From an uncultured Collinsella sp. (GTDB lineage Bacteria; Actinomycetota; Coriobacteriia; Coriobacteriales; Coriobacteriaceae): a stretch of DNA of 9,069 bases. The stretch lies in the NCBI GenBank assembly GCA_900757465.1, contig CAAENY010000065.1, positions 1 to 9,069 on the forward strand. The letters run 5' to 3'. A model generated the notes under the pieces. It had not been told where the DNA came from. It did not search any database and saw nothing but the letters and a program-made list of their open reading frames with translations. Position 1 is the first letter of the stretch. Each line of letters begins with the position of its first letter. A program made the translations under genes and the position numbers. Shown here one piece after another: positions 1-5,575 of the stretch.

Positions 1-97
1 CGCAGGCCGCCTTCGCCGCGAGCGCGGCGCAGCTCCCCGTAGTGTAGCCGCAGCGCAGGCGGGTCGTCCCGGTATATATGTAGTGCTCGAAGGCCAC
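1..97 (-). CDS. cbiD: Cobalt-precorrin-5B C1-methyltransferase CbiD, N-terminal fragment (cut by window edge)
   Basis: Only the first 32 codons are inside the window, reading leftward from a GTG at 97-95. After a short lead the translation gives LRCGYTTGSCAALAAKAA, the hallmark N-terminus of CbiD, which methylates C1 of cobalt-precorrin-5B in the anaerobic cobalamin pathway. The GTG lies one base after the cobM stop (99-101), so the two genes are almost certainly translationally coupled; a GGAAGG stretch inside the end of cobM can serve as ribosome binding site. The frame is open to the window edge. The short length limits certainty, but the motif is distinctive. Confidence 0.85.
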   Translation of the reverse strand, partial: MAFEHYIYTGTTRLRCGYTTGSCAALAAKAAC

Positions 98-98
98 G

Positions 99-890
99 CT
101 AGCTGCTCGCCTTCCGATACCCCGTGGCAAACGAAGGGTCGTAAAGCTTGCTGCGCTCGTACGACTCCGCTTGCGCGCCGTCGTGCGCAAGCCCGCCGCG
201 AGCTCCGAGCACGCGGCCCACCACCACGAGCGCCGTGCGGTCGATGCCCTCTCGCGCGCCCGCATCGGCGAGCGTGCCCACTGTGCAGCGCACCACGCGC
301 TCCTCAGGCCAGGTCGCCTTGTACACGAGCGCCGCCGGCTCGTCGGAGCTGCGGCCCGCGGCCAAAAGCTCGGCGGAAAGCTCGGCGAGCATACCCGAGC
401 TCAGGAAGATGACCATAGTCGAGCCGCTTTCCGCCATGGTGCGCATGCCCTCGCCCGCGGGCATGGGGGTGCGCCCGGAAAGCCGCGTGATCACGACCGA
501 CTGGCTGATTCCCGGCAGCGTGTATTCCTGGCGAAGCGCCGCCGCGGCACCGCAAAAGCTCGACACGCCGGGCACCACCTCGTAGTCCACGCCGCGCGCG
601 TCGAGTGCGTCCATCTGCTCCTGGATGGCGCCGTACAGGGACGGGTCGCCTGTGTGCAGGCGCACCACTTCCTCGCCCCGCGCATCCGCCGCGCACATCA
701 CGTCGAGCACTTCCTCCAAGGTCATGTGCGCGCTGTCGTAGACGATGCAGGATTCCTTGCACTCAGCGAGCAGCTCGGGGTTCACAAGGCTCCCCGCCCA
801 AACGACCACGTCGGCCGCGCACAGAAGGCGCGCCCCGCGCAGCGTGATAAGGTCGGCGGCGCCCGAGCCTGCACCAACGATATGAATCAT
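99..890 (-). CDS. cobM: Cobalt-precorrin-4 C11-methyltransferase (CobM/CbiF)
   Basis: A 263-residue protein that transfers a methyl group from S-adenosylmethionine to C11 of (cobalt-)precorrin-4 in the cytoplasm. Family hallmarks seen are the N-terminal glycine-rich VGAGSGAADLITLRGARLL (residues 5-23), RLHTGDPSLYGAIQEQ (77-92), the PGVSSF turn (107-112) and the C-terminal SKLYDPSFATGYRKA (247-261). The length is normal for tetrapyrrole methylases of this type. The frame extends upstream to 1034, but homology begins at the ATG at 890, which has a good GGGAAGG ribosome binding site about 7 bases upstream, so the longer start is rejected. It is followed directly by cbiD. Pairing with CbiD and a CbiK-type chelatase nearby argues for the anaerobic, cobalt-early route (CbiF). 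All genes to its right in the divergent block point the other way, so it is the first gene of its operon. Confidence 0.93.
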   Translation of the reverse strand: MIHIVGAGSGAADLITLRGARLLCAADVVVWAGSLVNPELLAECKESCIVYDSAHMTLEEVLDVMCAADARGEEVVRLHTGDPSLYGAIQEQMDALDARGVDYEVVPGVSSFCGAAAALRQEYTLPGISQSVVITRLSGRTPMPAGEGMRTMAESGSTMVIFLSSGMLAELSAELLAAGRSSDEPAALVYKATWPEERVVRCTVGTLADAGAREGIDRTALVVVGRVLGARGGLAHDGAQAESYERSKLYDPSFATGYRKASS

Positions 891-930
891 CCGAGCCTTC
901 CCTTCCCGTTTCTCATCGCAACCGTTTACG

Positions 931-980
931 CCGCCATTCGCGCAGCGGGCAAAACACGGCGCCCGCAGCGGCAATCGGCG
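931..980 (-). promoter_or_regulatory. Possible structured leader of cobM
   Basis: Between the cobM start and the divergent promoter there are about 130 bases without a gene. Within them GCGGGC (945-950) pairs with GCCCGC (961-966) around a 10-base loop, with further interrupted pairing outside. On the leftward transcript this would form a GC-rich hairpin about 55 bases before the cobM start. I see no clear B12-box on this strand and no convincing leftward promoter. It may be only composition-driven pairing. Confidence 0.25.
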
Positions 981-1021
981 CAAATACGCAGGCAGGAGGC
1001 GCAATGCCGCCCGCCCTGGCT

Positions 1022-1050
1022 TTGACACGTTCACAAGTGCCCACTATCAT
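1022..1050 (+). promoter_or_regulatory. Sigma-70-type promoter of the riboswitch transcript
   Basis: A perfect -35 box TTGACA (1022-1027) is followed after exactly 17 bases by TATCAT (1045-1050), one mismatch from the -10 consensus. Transcription would start near 1056-1058, just upstream of the riboswitch core. It drives the rightward chelatase and transporter genes. Confidence 0.8.
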
Positions 1051-1059
1051 AGTAAAAGT

Positions 1060-1230
1060 TTCGGCAACGAGCATATGACAATCGGATAAAAGGAAATGAC
1101 CGGCGCGGCGCCCGCACAGCCCGCGCTGGCTTGCGGAGGGAACCAGGTGGGAATCCTGGGCAAGGGACATTACTGTATAGGACGCGCGGGCGAACCGCCT
1201 CGCGCCCCAAGCCAGACTGCTTCGCCTTTT
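1060..1230 (+). ncRNA. Cobalamin riboswitch aptamer
   Basis: The leader shows the conserved cobalamin-riboswitch order. AAAAGGAAATGACC comes near the 5' side (1088-1101). A GC-rich stem follows (GCGCGG 1103-1108 with CCGCGC 1121-1126). Next is GGAGGGAA leading into the P5-like hairpin CCAGG-TGGGAAT-CCTGG (1143-1159), then the B12-box region with ACTGTATAGG (1172-1181). The closing AAGCCAGACTGCTTCGCC (1209-1227) resembles the usual 3' boundary. The aptamer sits between a strong promoter and cbiK, as expected for a cis-acting element that lowers expression when cobalamin binds. Exact ends, and whether the preferred ligand is adenosyl- or hydroxo/methylcobalamin, cannot be decided by eye. Confidence 0.88.
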
Positions 1231-1233
1231 CCT

Positions 1234-1327
1234 CACGGCATCGCCGTGGCGTTAGCTCCTTGTGAACCCCGAGGGGTGCGCTTTTCTTTCGCTTGTGCCG
1301 ACAAGCAACTGTCGCCGGGGGACCGGC
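1234..1327 (+). promoter_or_regulatory. Riboswitch expression platform: hairpins up to the cbiK ribosome binding site
   Basis: Downstream of the aptamer lie, in order: CACGGC-ATC-GCCGTG (1234-1248); an interrupted stem 1262-1281 followed by the T-rich run TTTTCTTT (1282-1289); GCTTGT-GCCG-ACAAGC (1291-1306); CGACA-AGCAAC-TGTCG (1299-1314); and GCCGG-GGGA-CCGGC (1314-1327), six bases before the ribosome binding site GAGGAAAGG (1333-1341). The third and fourth share bases 1299-1306 and cannot form together. This gives material for a conformational switch, by termination at the T run or by altering access to the ribosome binding site; which one is used is not determined. Confidence 0.55.
1262..1289 (+). 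terminator. Possible attenuator (weak intrinsic terminator) in the leader
   Basis: A short stem pairs 1262-1269 with 1274-1281 (one mismatch, loop CGAG) and is followed by TTTTCTTT. The stem is short and the T run interrupted, so termination would be partial. That would be suitable for riboswitch-controlled attenuation but is unproven. Confidence 0.4.
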
Positions 1328-1348
1328 AAACCGAGGAAAGGAAAAACC

Positions 1349-2275
1349 ATGTCCGACCAGATGTCACGCCGCGGCTTCATGGGCGCCGTAGCAACCGGAG
1401 CCGTCGCGCTCGCCGGAGTCGCGCTCGCGGGCTGCTCCAACACCTCCGCGAGTTCCGAGAAATCGAGTGAAAAGGAGAAGACCGTGAAGCCGGTCATCCT
1501 CGTCACGAGCTTCGGCACGAGCTACAACGACTCGCGCCACATCACCATCGGCGCCATCGAAGACGCTATCCGCGAGAAGTACTGGCAGGACTACGACATC
1601 CGCCGCGCCTTCACCGCGCAGATCATCATCGACAAGCTGAAGAAGCGCGACGGCATCACGATCGACAACATGACCGAGGCGCTCGACCGCTGCGTGGAAG
1701 ACGGCGTGAAGGAAATCGTCGTGCAGCCGACGCATCTCATGGGTGGCCTGGAATACACCGACGTGAAAGACGAGCTCGACAAGTACGCCGACAAGTTCGA
1801 CAAAATCTCGCTCGGCGACCCGCTGCTCACCTCCGACGATGACTACAAGAAGGTGGCCGCAGCCATTAAGGAGAACATGGCGTCCTTCGACGACGGCAAG
1901 ACGGCGCTGTGCCTCATGGGCCACGGCACCGAAGCCGATTCCAACGCCGACTATGCCAAGATGCAGGAAGTGTTCAAGAACGAGGGCTTGACGCAGTTCT
2001 TCGTCGGCACCGTCGAGGCTGAACCGACCTGCGAGGATGTTATCGCCGCCGCGAGCGCCGCAGGCTACAAGAAGGCCGTGCTCGCGCCGTTCATGGTGGT
2101 CGCGGGCGACCACGCGAACAACGACATGGCAGACGAGACCGACCCCGACAGCTGGGCTGCGAAGTTCGTGACCGCCGGCTTCGAAGTGACGTGCCTGCTC
2201 CAGGGTCTGGGACAGAACGTCGCGGTCGACGACATCTACGTCTCGCACGTGGACGACGCCATCGCCAAGCTGTAA
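1349..2275 (+). CDS. cbiK: Exported lipoprotein sirohydrochlorin cobaltochelatase (CbiK family)
   Basis: A 308-residue class II chelatase of the CbiK family, which inserts Co2+ into sirohydrochlorin in the anaerobic cobalamin pathway. Unlike cytoplasmic CbiK it begins with a signal peptide: twin-arginine SRRGF (residues 6-10), a hydrophobic stretch (about 12-26) and lipobox ALAGC with Cys29. It should therefore be a lipid-anchored protein on the outer face, possibly Tat-exported. The chelatase fold starts near residue 47 (KPVILVTSFGTSYNDSR). Active-site candidates are Glu135 in THLMGGLEY (128-136), His192 in MGHGTE (190-195) and His255 in VVAGDHANNDMA (250-261), matching the Glu and two His residues known from Salmonella CbiK. 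The ATG at 1349 follows GAGGAAAGG by 7 bases. It is the first gene under the riboswitch. An exported chelatase beside a corrinoid/iron-type ABC transporter suggests a role in handling metal or tetrapyrrole outside the cell rather than ordinary biosynthesis; this is inference. Confidence 0.92.
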   Translation: MSDQMSRRGFMGAVATGAVALAGVALAGCSNTSASSEKSSEKEKTVKPVILVTSFGTSYNDSRHITIGAIEDAIREKYWQDYDIRRAFTAQIIIDKLKKRDGITIDNMTEALDRCVEDGVKEIVVQPTHLMGGLEYTDVKDELDKYADKFDKISLGDPLLTSDDDYKKVAAAIKENMASFDDGKTALCLMGHGTEADSNADYAKMQEVFKNEGLTQFFVGTVEAEPTCEDVIAAASAAGYKKAVLAPFMVVAGDHANNDMADETDPDSWAAKFVTAGFEVTCLLQGLGQNVAVDDIYVSHVDDAIAKL

Positions 2276-2284
2276 ACTCGCCGC

Positions 2285-2313
2285 GCACGGGGGCGCCGGT
2301 CGCGTCCCCGTGC
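2285..2313 (+). repeat. Inverted repeat/hairpin 1 between cbiK and the lipoprotein gene
   Basis: GCACGGGG (2285-2292) pairs perfectly with CCCCGTGC (2306-2313) around a 13-base loop. It starts about ten bases after the cbiK stop. No T run follows, so it is not a standard intrinsic terminator. Its right arm overlaps the next hairpin by three bases (2311-2313), so the two complete stems exclude each other. Confidence 0.6.
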
Positions 2314-2358
2314 AACGGGCATGCGCCTTTCCCCGACCGACGACGCATGCCCGTTGCA
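2311..2358 (+). repeat. Perfect 15-bp inverted repeat/hairpin 2
   Basis: The 15-base arm 2311-2325 (TGCAACGGGCATGCG) is the exact reverse complement of 2344-2358, with an 18-base C-rich loop. This is the strongest stem in the window. No T run follows. It could protect the 3' end of the cbiK message, act as a processing site, or be a REP-like element. Confidence 0.75.
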
Positions 2359-2366
2359 TTCGCATC

Positions 2367-2394
2367 CCGCCCGCCCACCGCACGGCGCGGGCGG
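2367..2394 (+). repeat. Inverted repeat/hairpin 3 upstream of the lipoprotein gene
   Basis: CCGCCCGC (2367-2374) pairs with GCGGGCGG (2387-2394) around a 12-base loop, ending about 12 bases before the ribosome binding site of the next gene. There is no T run after it. With the two preceding hairpins it fills most of the 145-base gap after cbiK, so downstream genes may be expressed at a different level from cbiK. Confidence 0.55.
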
Positions 2395-2420
2395 TCGAAG
2401 CGATTGAAAGGAACCTCTCC

Positions 2421-2954
2421 ATGTTGAAGAAAACCCTCGTCTTCGCCCTGTCGGCGGCGCTTTTCGCGTTCTCGCTCGCCGGCTGCGGCGGAAATTCAAT
2501 CGACAGCGCAAAGGCAAGCGATGCCGATTCCCAGGAAAAGACCGAACAGGCGGCCGATGCGCCCGAGGGCGCAAGCGCTGCCCCCATTACCGCCGACAAG
2601 GTGGCTGACGGCACCTATCCAATCACCGTAGATTCCAGCTCGAACATGTTCAGGATTGTGGACGCCCAGCTCATCGTGGAAAACGGCTCCATGCACTGCG
2701 TGATGACACTTTCCGGCACGGGCTACGGCAAGCTCTTCATGGGCACGGGCGACGAGGCTGCCGCCGCGAGCGAGGCCGACTTCATCCCCTATGTGGAAAA
2801 CGCGGAAGGCAAGTACACCTACGACGTGCCCGTTGATGCGCTCGACGAGGACACCGCCTGCGCCGCGTGGAGCATTAAAAGGGAGCGGTGGTACGACCGC
2901 ACGCTCGTATTCGAATCCGCCGGCGTCGATCTGCGCGCCGACGCACTGAAGTAA
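2421..2954 (+). CDS. Small lipoprotein with a beta-rich domain shared with the neighbouring substrate-binding protein
   Basis: A 177-residue lipoprotein. It has a signal peptide with lysines at 3-4, a hydrophobic core and lipobox SLAGC (Cys22), then an acidic Ser/Ala-rich spacer (about 25-58). One globular domain follows (about 59-170), starting ADGTYPITVDSSSNMFRIV. Its pattern, VENGSMHCVMTLSGTGYGKLFMG (87-109), then a segment ending YTYDVPVDALDE (132-143) and WYDRTLVFES (157-166), parallels the N-terminal domain of the next protein. I do not recognise a named family with certainty; a NEAT-like or other small-ligand-binding beta sandwich is a guess. The ATG at 2421 has AAAGGA about 9 bases upstream. 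It ends 4 bases before the next gene, so it is very likely co-translated with the transporter and serves as a cell-surface accessory. Confidence 0.82.
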   Translation: MLKKTLVFALSAALFAFSLAGCGGNSIDSAKASDADSQEKTEQAADAPEGASAAPITADKVADGTYPITVDSSSNMFRIVDAQLIVENGSMHCVMTLSGTGYGKLFMGTGDEAAAASEADFIPYVENAEGKYTYDVPVDALDEDTACAAWSIKRERWYDRTLVFESAGVDLRADALK

Positions 2955-2958
2955 CGCC

Positions 2959-4530
2959 ATGCGGTCGATTCTTCCCAAGGGGGAAAACAGGGAGCGCCGC
3001 AGCATCGCGGCGCGCGTAATCGCCTGCGTTCTCGTCGCCCTGCTCGCGCTTCCCTTCGCGGGGTGCAGTGCGAGCCCGAACGCGACCGGTGCCACGGCGG
3101 GCTCTCAGGAATACACTGTGAGCGTCTCGCTTTCCGGCGGGTCAGGGCGCGCAAGCATCGCCTCACCAACCACAATTGTGAAGGATGGCGACACCTACAC
3201 CGCGACCATCACCTGGTCGAGTTCGAACTACGACAAGATGACCGCCGACGGCGTGGACTACGCGCCCGTAAACGACGGCGGCAACTCCACGTTCGAGATA
3301 CCCGTCACACTCGACGAGGACATCGCCGTGTCGGCCGAGACCGTCGCCATGTCGACGCCGCACACCATCGACTACACGCTCCACTTCGACTCATCCACCA
3401 TGAAGGAGAAATCGGGCAACGATGCAAGCGGCGGCTCCCCTGCGGGAACGGCTTCAAGCGCCGCGGCCGACTTCCACAACGCCGATTTGGGCTGCGGCTG
3501 GGAGCCGACGGGGGCGCTTCAGCTTGAATACGCCAAGCACTTTACTGTCGACGAGTACGAAGGCGGCCTGCGGCTTATCTGCATTTCGAACGGGGAGCGC
3601 TTCCTCGTGGTGCCGCAAGATGCGAAGGTACCTGATGGGTTGAGCTCCGACATCGCGGTCATAAGGCGCCCCGCCGACAAGGTGTACCTCGTGTCGTCGG
3701 CGACGATGTGCCTGGTCGACGCGCTCGATGCGAACGACAATATCTTCATGTCGGGCACGAAGGCCGACGATTGCTCGGTCGCGGGCTTCAAAAGCGCGCT
3801 CGAAAGTGGGGCGATCGCCTACGGCGGCAAGTACAGCGCGCCCGACTACGAGCGAATATCGGCCTCGGGCTGCACGCTCGCCATCGAGAACACCATGATC
3901 AACCACACGCCCGATGTGAAGGAAAAGCTGCAGAAGCTCGGGCTCGTCGTGCTCACCGAACAGTCGTCAAGCGAGCCCGAAGCACTCGGGCGCGTCGAGT
4001 GGATTAAGCTTTTCGGCGTCCTGTTCGACAAGGAAGACGAGGCCGCGCACCTGTTCAACGAGCAGAAGGCCCGCGTCGAGCAAACGTCGGGGCTCGCGTC
4101 GTCAGGTAAAACCGTGGCGTATTTCTACATTAACTCGAACGGGGCCGCCGTCACACGGCGGGCGGGCGACTACGTGGCGCAGATGATCGAGCTTGCAGGC
4201 GGCAGCTACGCGCTCGATGATGCGCAGACGGCGTCGACGTCAGGTTCGTCAGTAACGCTCGAAATGGAGCGCTTCTACGCGACGGCGAAGGATGCCGACA
4301 TCATCGTCTACAACGGCACCATCGACGAATCGGTTGCCACCCTGAACGACTTGGTAGGTAAAAACGCGCTATTGTCGCAGTTCAAAGCCGTGAAGAACGG
4401 AAACGTCTGGGTCACAAGCGCCGACATGTACCAGCAGATGACTTCCACCGCCGACATTATCGACGAGCTGCACGGGGCGTTCAACGGCGATGACGCGAGC
4501 GACTTCCATTATCTGAGGAAGCTCGGCTAG
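2959..4530 (+). CDS. ABC transporter substrate-binding lipoprotein (BtuF/FecB-like) with an added N-terminal domain
   Basis: A 523-residue secreted lipoprotein. It has a basic N-terminus, a hydrophobic stretch (about 18-33) and lipobox FAGC (Cys36). Domain 1 (about 51-147) is beta-rich, with VKDGDTYTATITWSSSNYDKM (74-94), FEIPVTLDED (112-121) and HTIDYTLHF (135-143). It resembles the preceding lipoprotein. A Ser/Gly/Ala linker (about 150-172) leads to a Peripla_BP_2-type binding domain (about 185-515). Conserved parts of the latter include YGGKYSAPDYERI (288-300), LAIENTMINHTPDVKEKL (307-324) and LGRVEWIKLFGVL (343-355), a pattern I associate with a clostridial/coriobacterial branch of the corrinoid/iron-chelate binding proteins. 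Such proteins normally number about 300-380 residues, so the N-terminal domain is extra. The start at 2959 lacks a strong ribosome binding site and lies 4 bases after the previous stop, suggesting coupling. Cobalamin, a precursor, heme or a siderophore are possible ligands; the riboswitch favours the first. Confidence 0.88.
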   Translation: MRSILPKGENRERRSIAARVIACVLVALLALPFAGCSASPNATGATAGSQEYTVSVSLSGGSGRASIASPTTIVKDGDTYTATITWSSSNYDKMTADGVDYAPVNDGGNSTFEIPVTLDEDIAVSAETVAMSTPHTIDYTLHFDSSTMKEKSGNDASGGSPAGTASSAAADFHNADLGCGWEPTGALQLEYAKHFTVDEYEGGLRLICISNGERFLVVPQDAKVPDGLSSDIAVIRRPADKVYLVSSATMCLVDALDANDNIFMSGTKADDCSVAGFKSALESGAIAYGGKYSAPDYERISASGCTLAIENTMINHTPDVKEKLQKLGLVVLTEQSSSEPEALGRVEWIKLFGVLFDKEDEAAHLFNEQKARVEQTSGLASSGKTVAYFYINSNGAAVTRRAGDYVAQMIELAGGSYALDDAQTASTSGSSVTLEMERFYATAKDADIIVYNGTIDESVATLNDLVGKNALLSQFKAVKNGNVWVTSADMYQQMTSTADIIDELHGAFNGDDASDFHYLRKLG

Positions 4531-4534
4531 CACC

Positions 4535-5575
4535 ATGAGAAGCCGACTTTCCATGGCATACGACGAATCGGGGCGCGCCGCGCGGTGTCGCGTCGTGACG
4601 GCGCTGCTCGCTGTTGCCCTCATCGTGCTCGTCGGGGCCAACCTGTGCATCGGGAGCGTGCTCGTGCCCGCAGACCACATCCCCGGCATCCTTTCGGGCG
4701 GGGCGGCCAATTCCATGGAAAGCCAGGTCATCTGGGAGATTCGCCTGCCGCGCGTGCTTTCAGCCGTGCTTCTCGGCGGGGCACTTTCGCTCTCCGGGTT
4801 CCTGCTGCAGACGTTTTTCAACAACCCCATCGCCGACCCGTTCATCTTGGGCGTCTCCTCGGGCGCAAAGTTCGTCGTCGCGCTTACAATGATCGTACTT
4901 CTGGGCGCGAACCAGGCCATGTCCTCGCCGGCCATGGTGGCCGCAGCGTTTCTTGGCTCGCTTATCACCATCGGCTTCGTGCTCCTCATCGCACGGCGCA
5001 TAAGTTCCATGGCCATGCTCATCGTGGCGGGGGTCATGGTGGGATACATCTGCTCGGCGGCGACGAACTTCCTCATCGCCTTCGCCGACGATCAGTCCAT
5101 CGTGAACCTGCACAACTGGTCTTTGGGTAGCTTCTCGGGTTCGAGCTGGGACGACGTCGCGGTCATCGCGGTCGTAGTGATCTCCGTGAGCGCATGCGTA
5201 TTCGCGATATCGAAGCCCCTTTCCGCCTTCCAGCTGGGAGAAGCCTACGCGAAAAGCGTCGGTGTGAACGTCGAACGCTTCCGCGTGGTGCTCGTCCTTC
5301 TAGCGAGCATGCTCTCCGCCTGCGTGACCGCGTTCGCTGGTCCGGTGTCGTTCGTAGGCATCGCGGTTCCGCATCTCGTGAAGTCGGCGCTGAAGTCGTC
5401 GAAGCCCATCCGCGTGATTCCTGCGTGCTTCTTGGGAGGCGCCATCTTCTGCGCGGGCTGCGATTTGATCGCGCGCACACTGTTCTCCCCCGTCGAGCTT
5501 TCCATCAGCGCCGTCACCGCCATCTTCGGCGCGCCGGTGGTTATCGCGCTCATGTTGAAGAAGCGGGTGAGGTAG
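4535..5575 (+). CDS. ABC transporter permease, FecCD/BtuC family
   Basis: A 346-residue polytopic membrane protein, the usual length for the family that imports cobalamin, heme and iron chelates. Hallmarks are RLPRVLSAVLLGGALSLSGF (70-89) continuing LLQTFFNNPIADPFILGVSSGA (90-111), and the cytoplasmic coupling region AGPVSFVGIAVPHLVKSAL (268-286). Repeated hydrophobic stretches (about 20-40, 75-92, 112-125, 134-152, 160-182, 206-225, 250-268, 294-308, 322-340) fit about ten helices. The ATG at 4535 follows the previous stop by 4 bases. GAGGAAG lies rather far upstream, and an internal ATG at 4553 with GAGAAG before it is an alternative start that would shorten the protein by six residues. It pairs with the ATPase that begins immediately after its stop codon. 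Confidence 0.93.
   Translation: MRSRLSMAYDESGRAARCRVVTALLAVALIVLVGANLCIGSVLVPADHIPGILSGGAANSMESQVIWEIRLPRVLSAVLLGGALSLSGFLLQTFFNNPIADPFILGVSSGAKFVVALTMIVLLGANQAMSSPAMVAAAFLGSLITIGFVLLIARRISSMAMLIVAGVMVGYICSAATNFLIAFADDQSIVNLHNWSLGSFSGSSWDDVAVIAVVVISVSACVFAISKPLSAFQLGEAYAKSVGVNVERFRVVLVLLASMLSACVTAFAGPVSFVGIAVPHLVKSALKSSKPIRVIPACFLGGAIFCAGCDLIARTLFSPVELSISAVTAIFGAPVVIALMLKKRVR

Noticed and set aside
171..1025. Long open frames antisense to cobM on the + strand, including one of 284 codons
   Set aside because: They are by-products of the very high GC content. The translations are rich in Arg, Ala and His with no family motifs, and the opposite strand carries a well-recognised methyltransferase.
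891..1034. N-terminal extension of cobM to a start at 1034
   Set aside because: The extra 48 residues are Arg/Ala/Leu-rich and precede the normal start of the family. The ATG at 890 has a good ribosome binding site, and the extension would run through the divergent promoter.
2276..2420. Classical intrinsic terminator between cbiK and the lipoprotein gene
   Set aside because: The stems are strong but none is followed by a run of T on either strand in the expected place, so they are listed as inverted repeats instead.
1364..2614. 416-codon minus-strand open frame across cbiK and the small lipoprotein gene
   Set aside because: It overlies two convincing + strand genes with signal peptides and ribosome binding sites. 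Its translation has biased Val/Asp/Arg/His composition and no recognisable domain.
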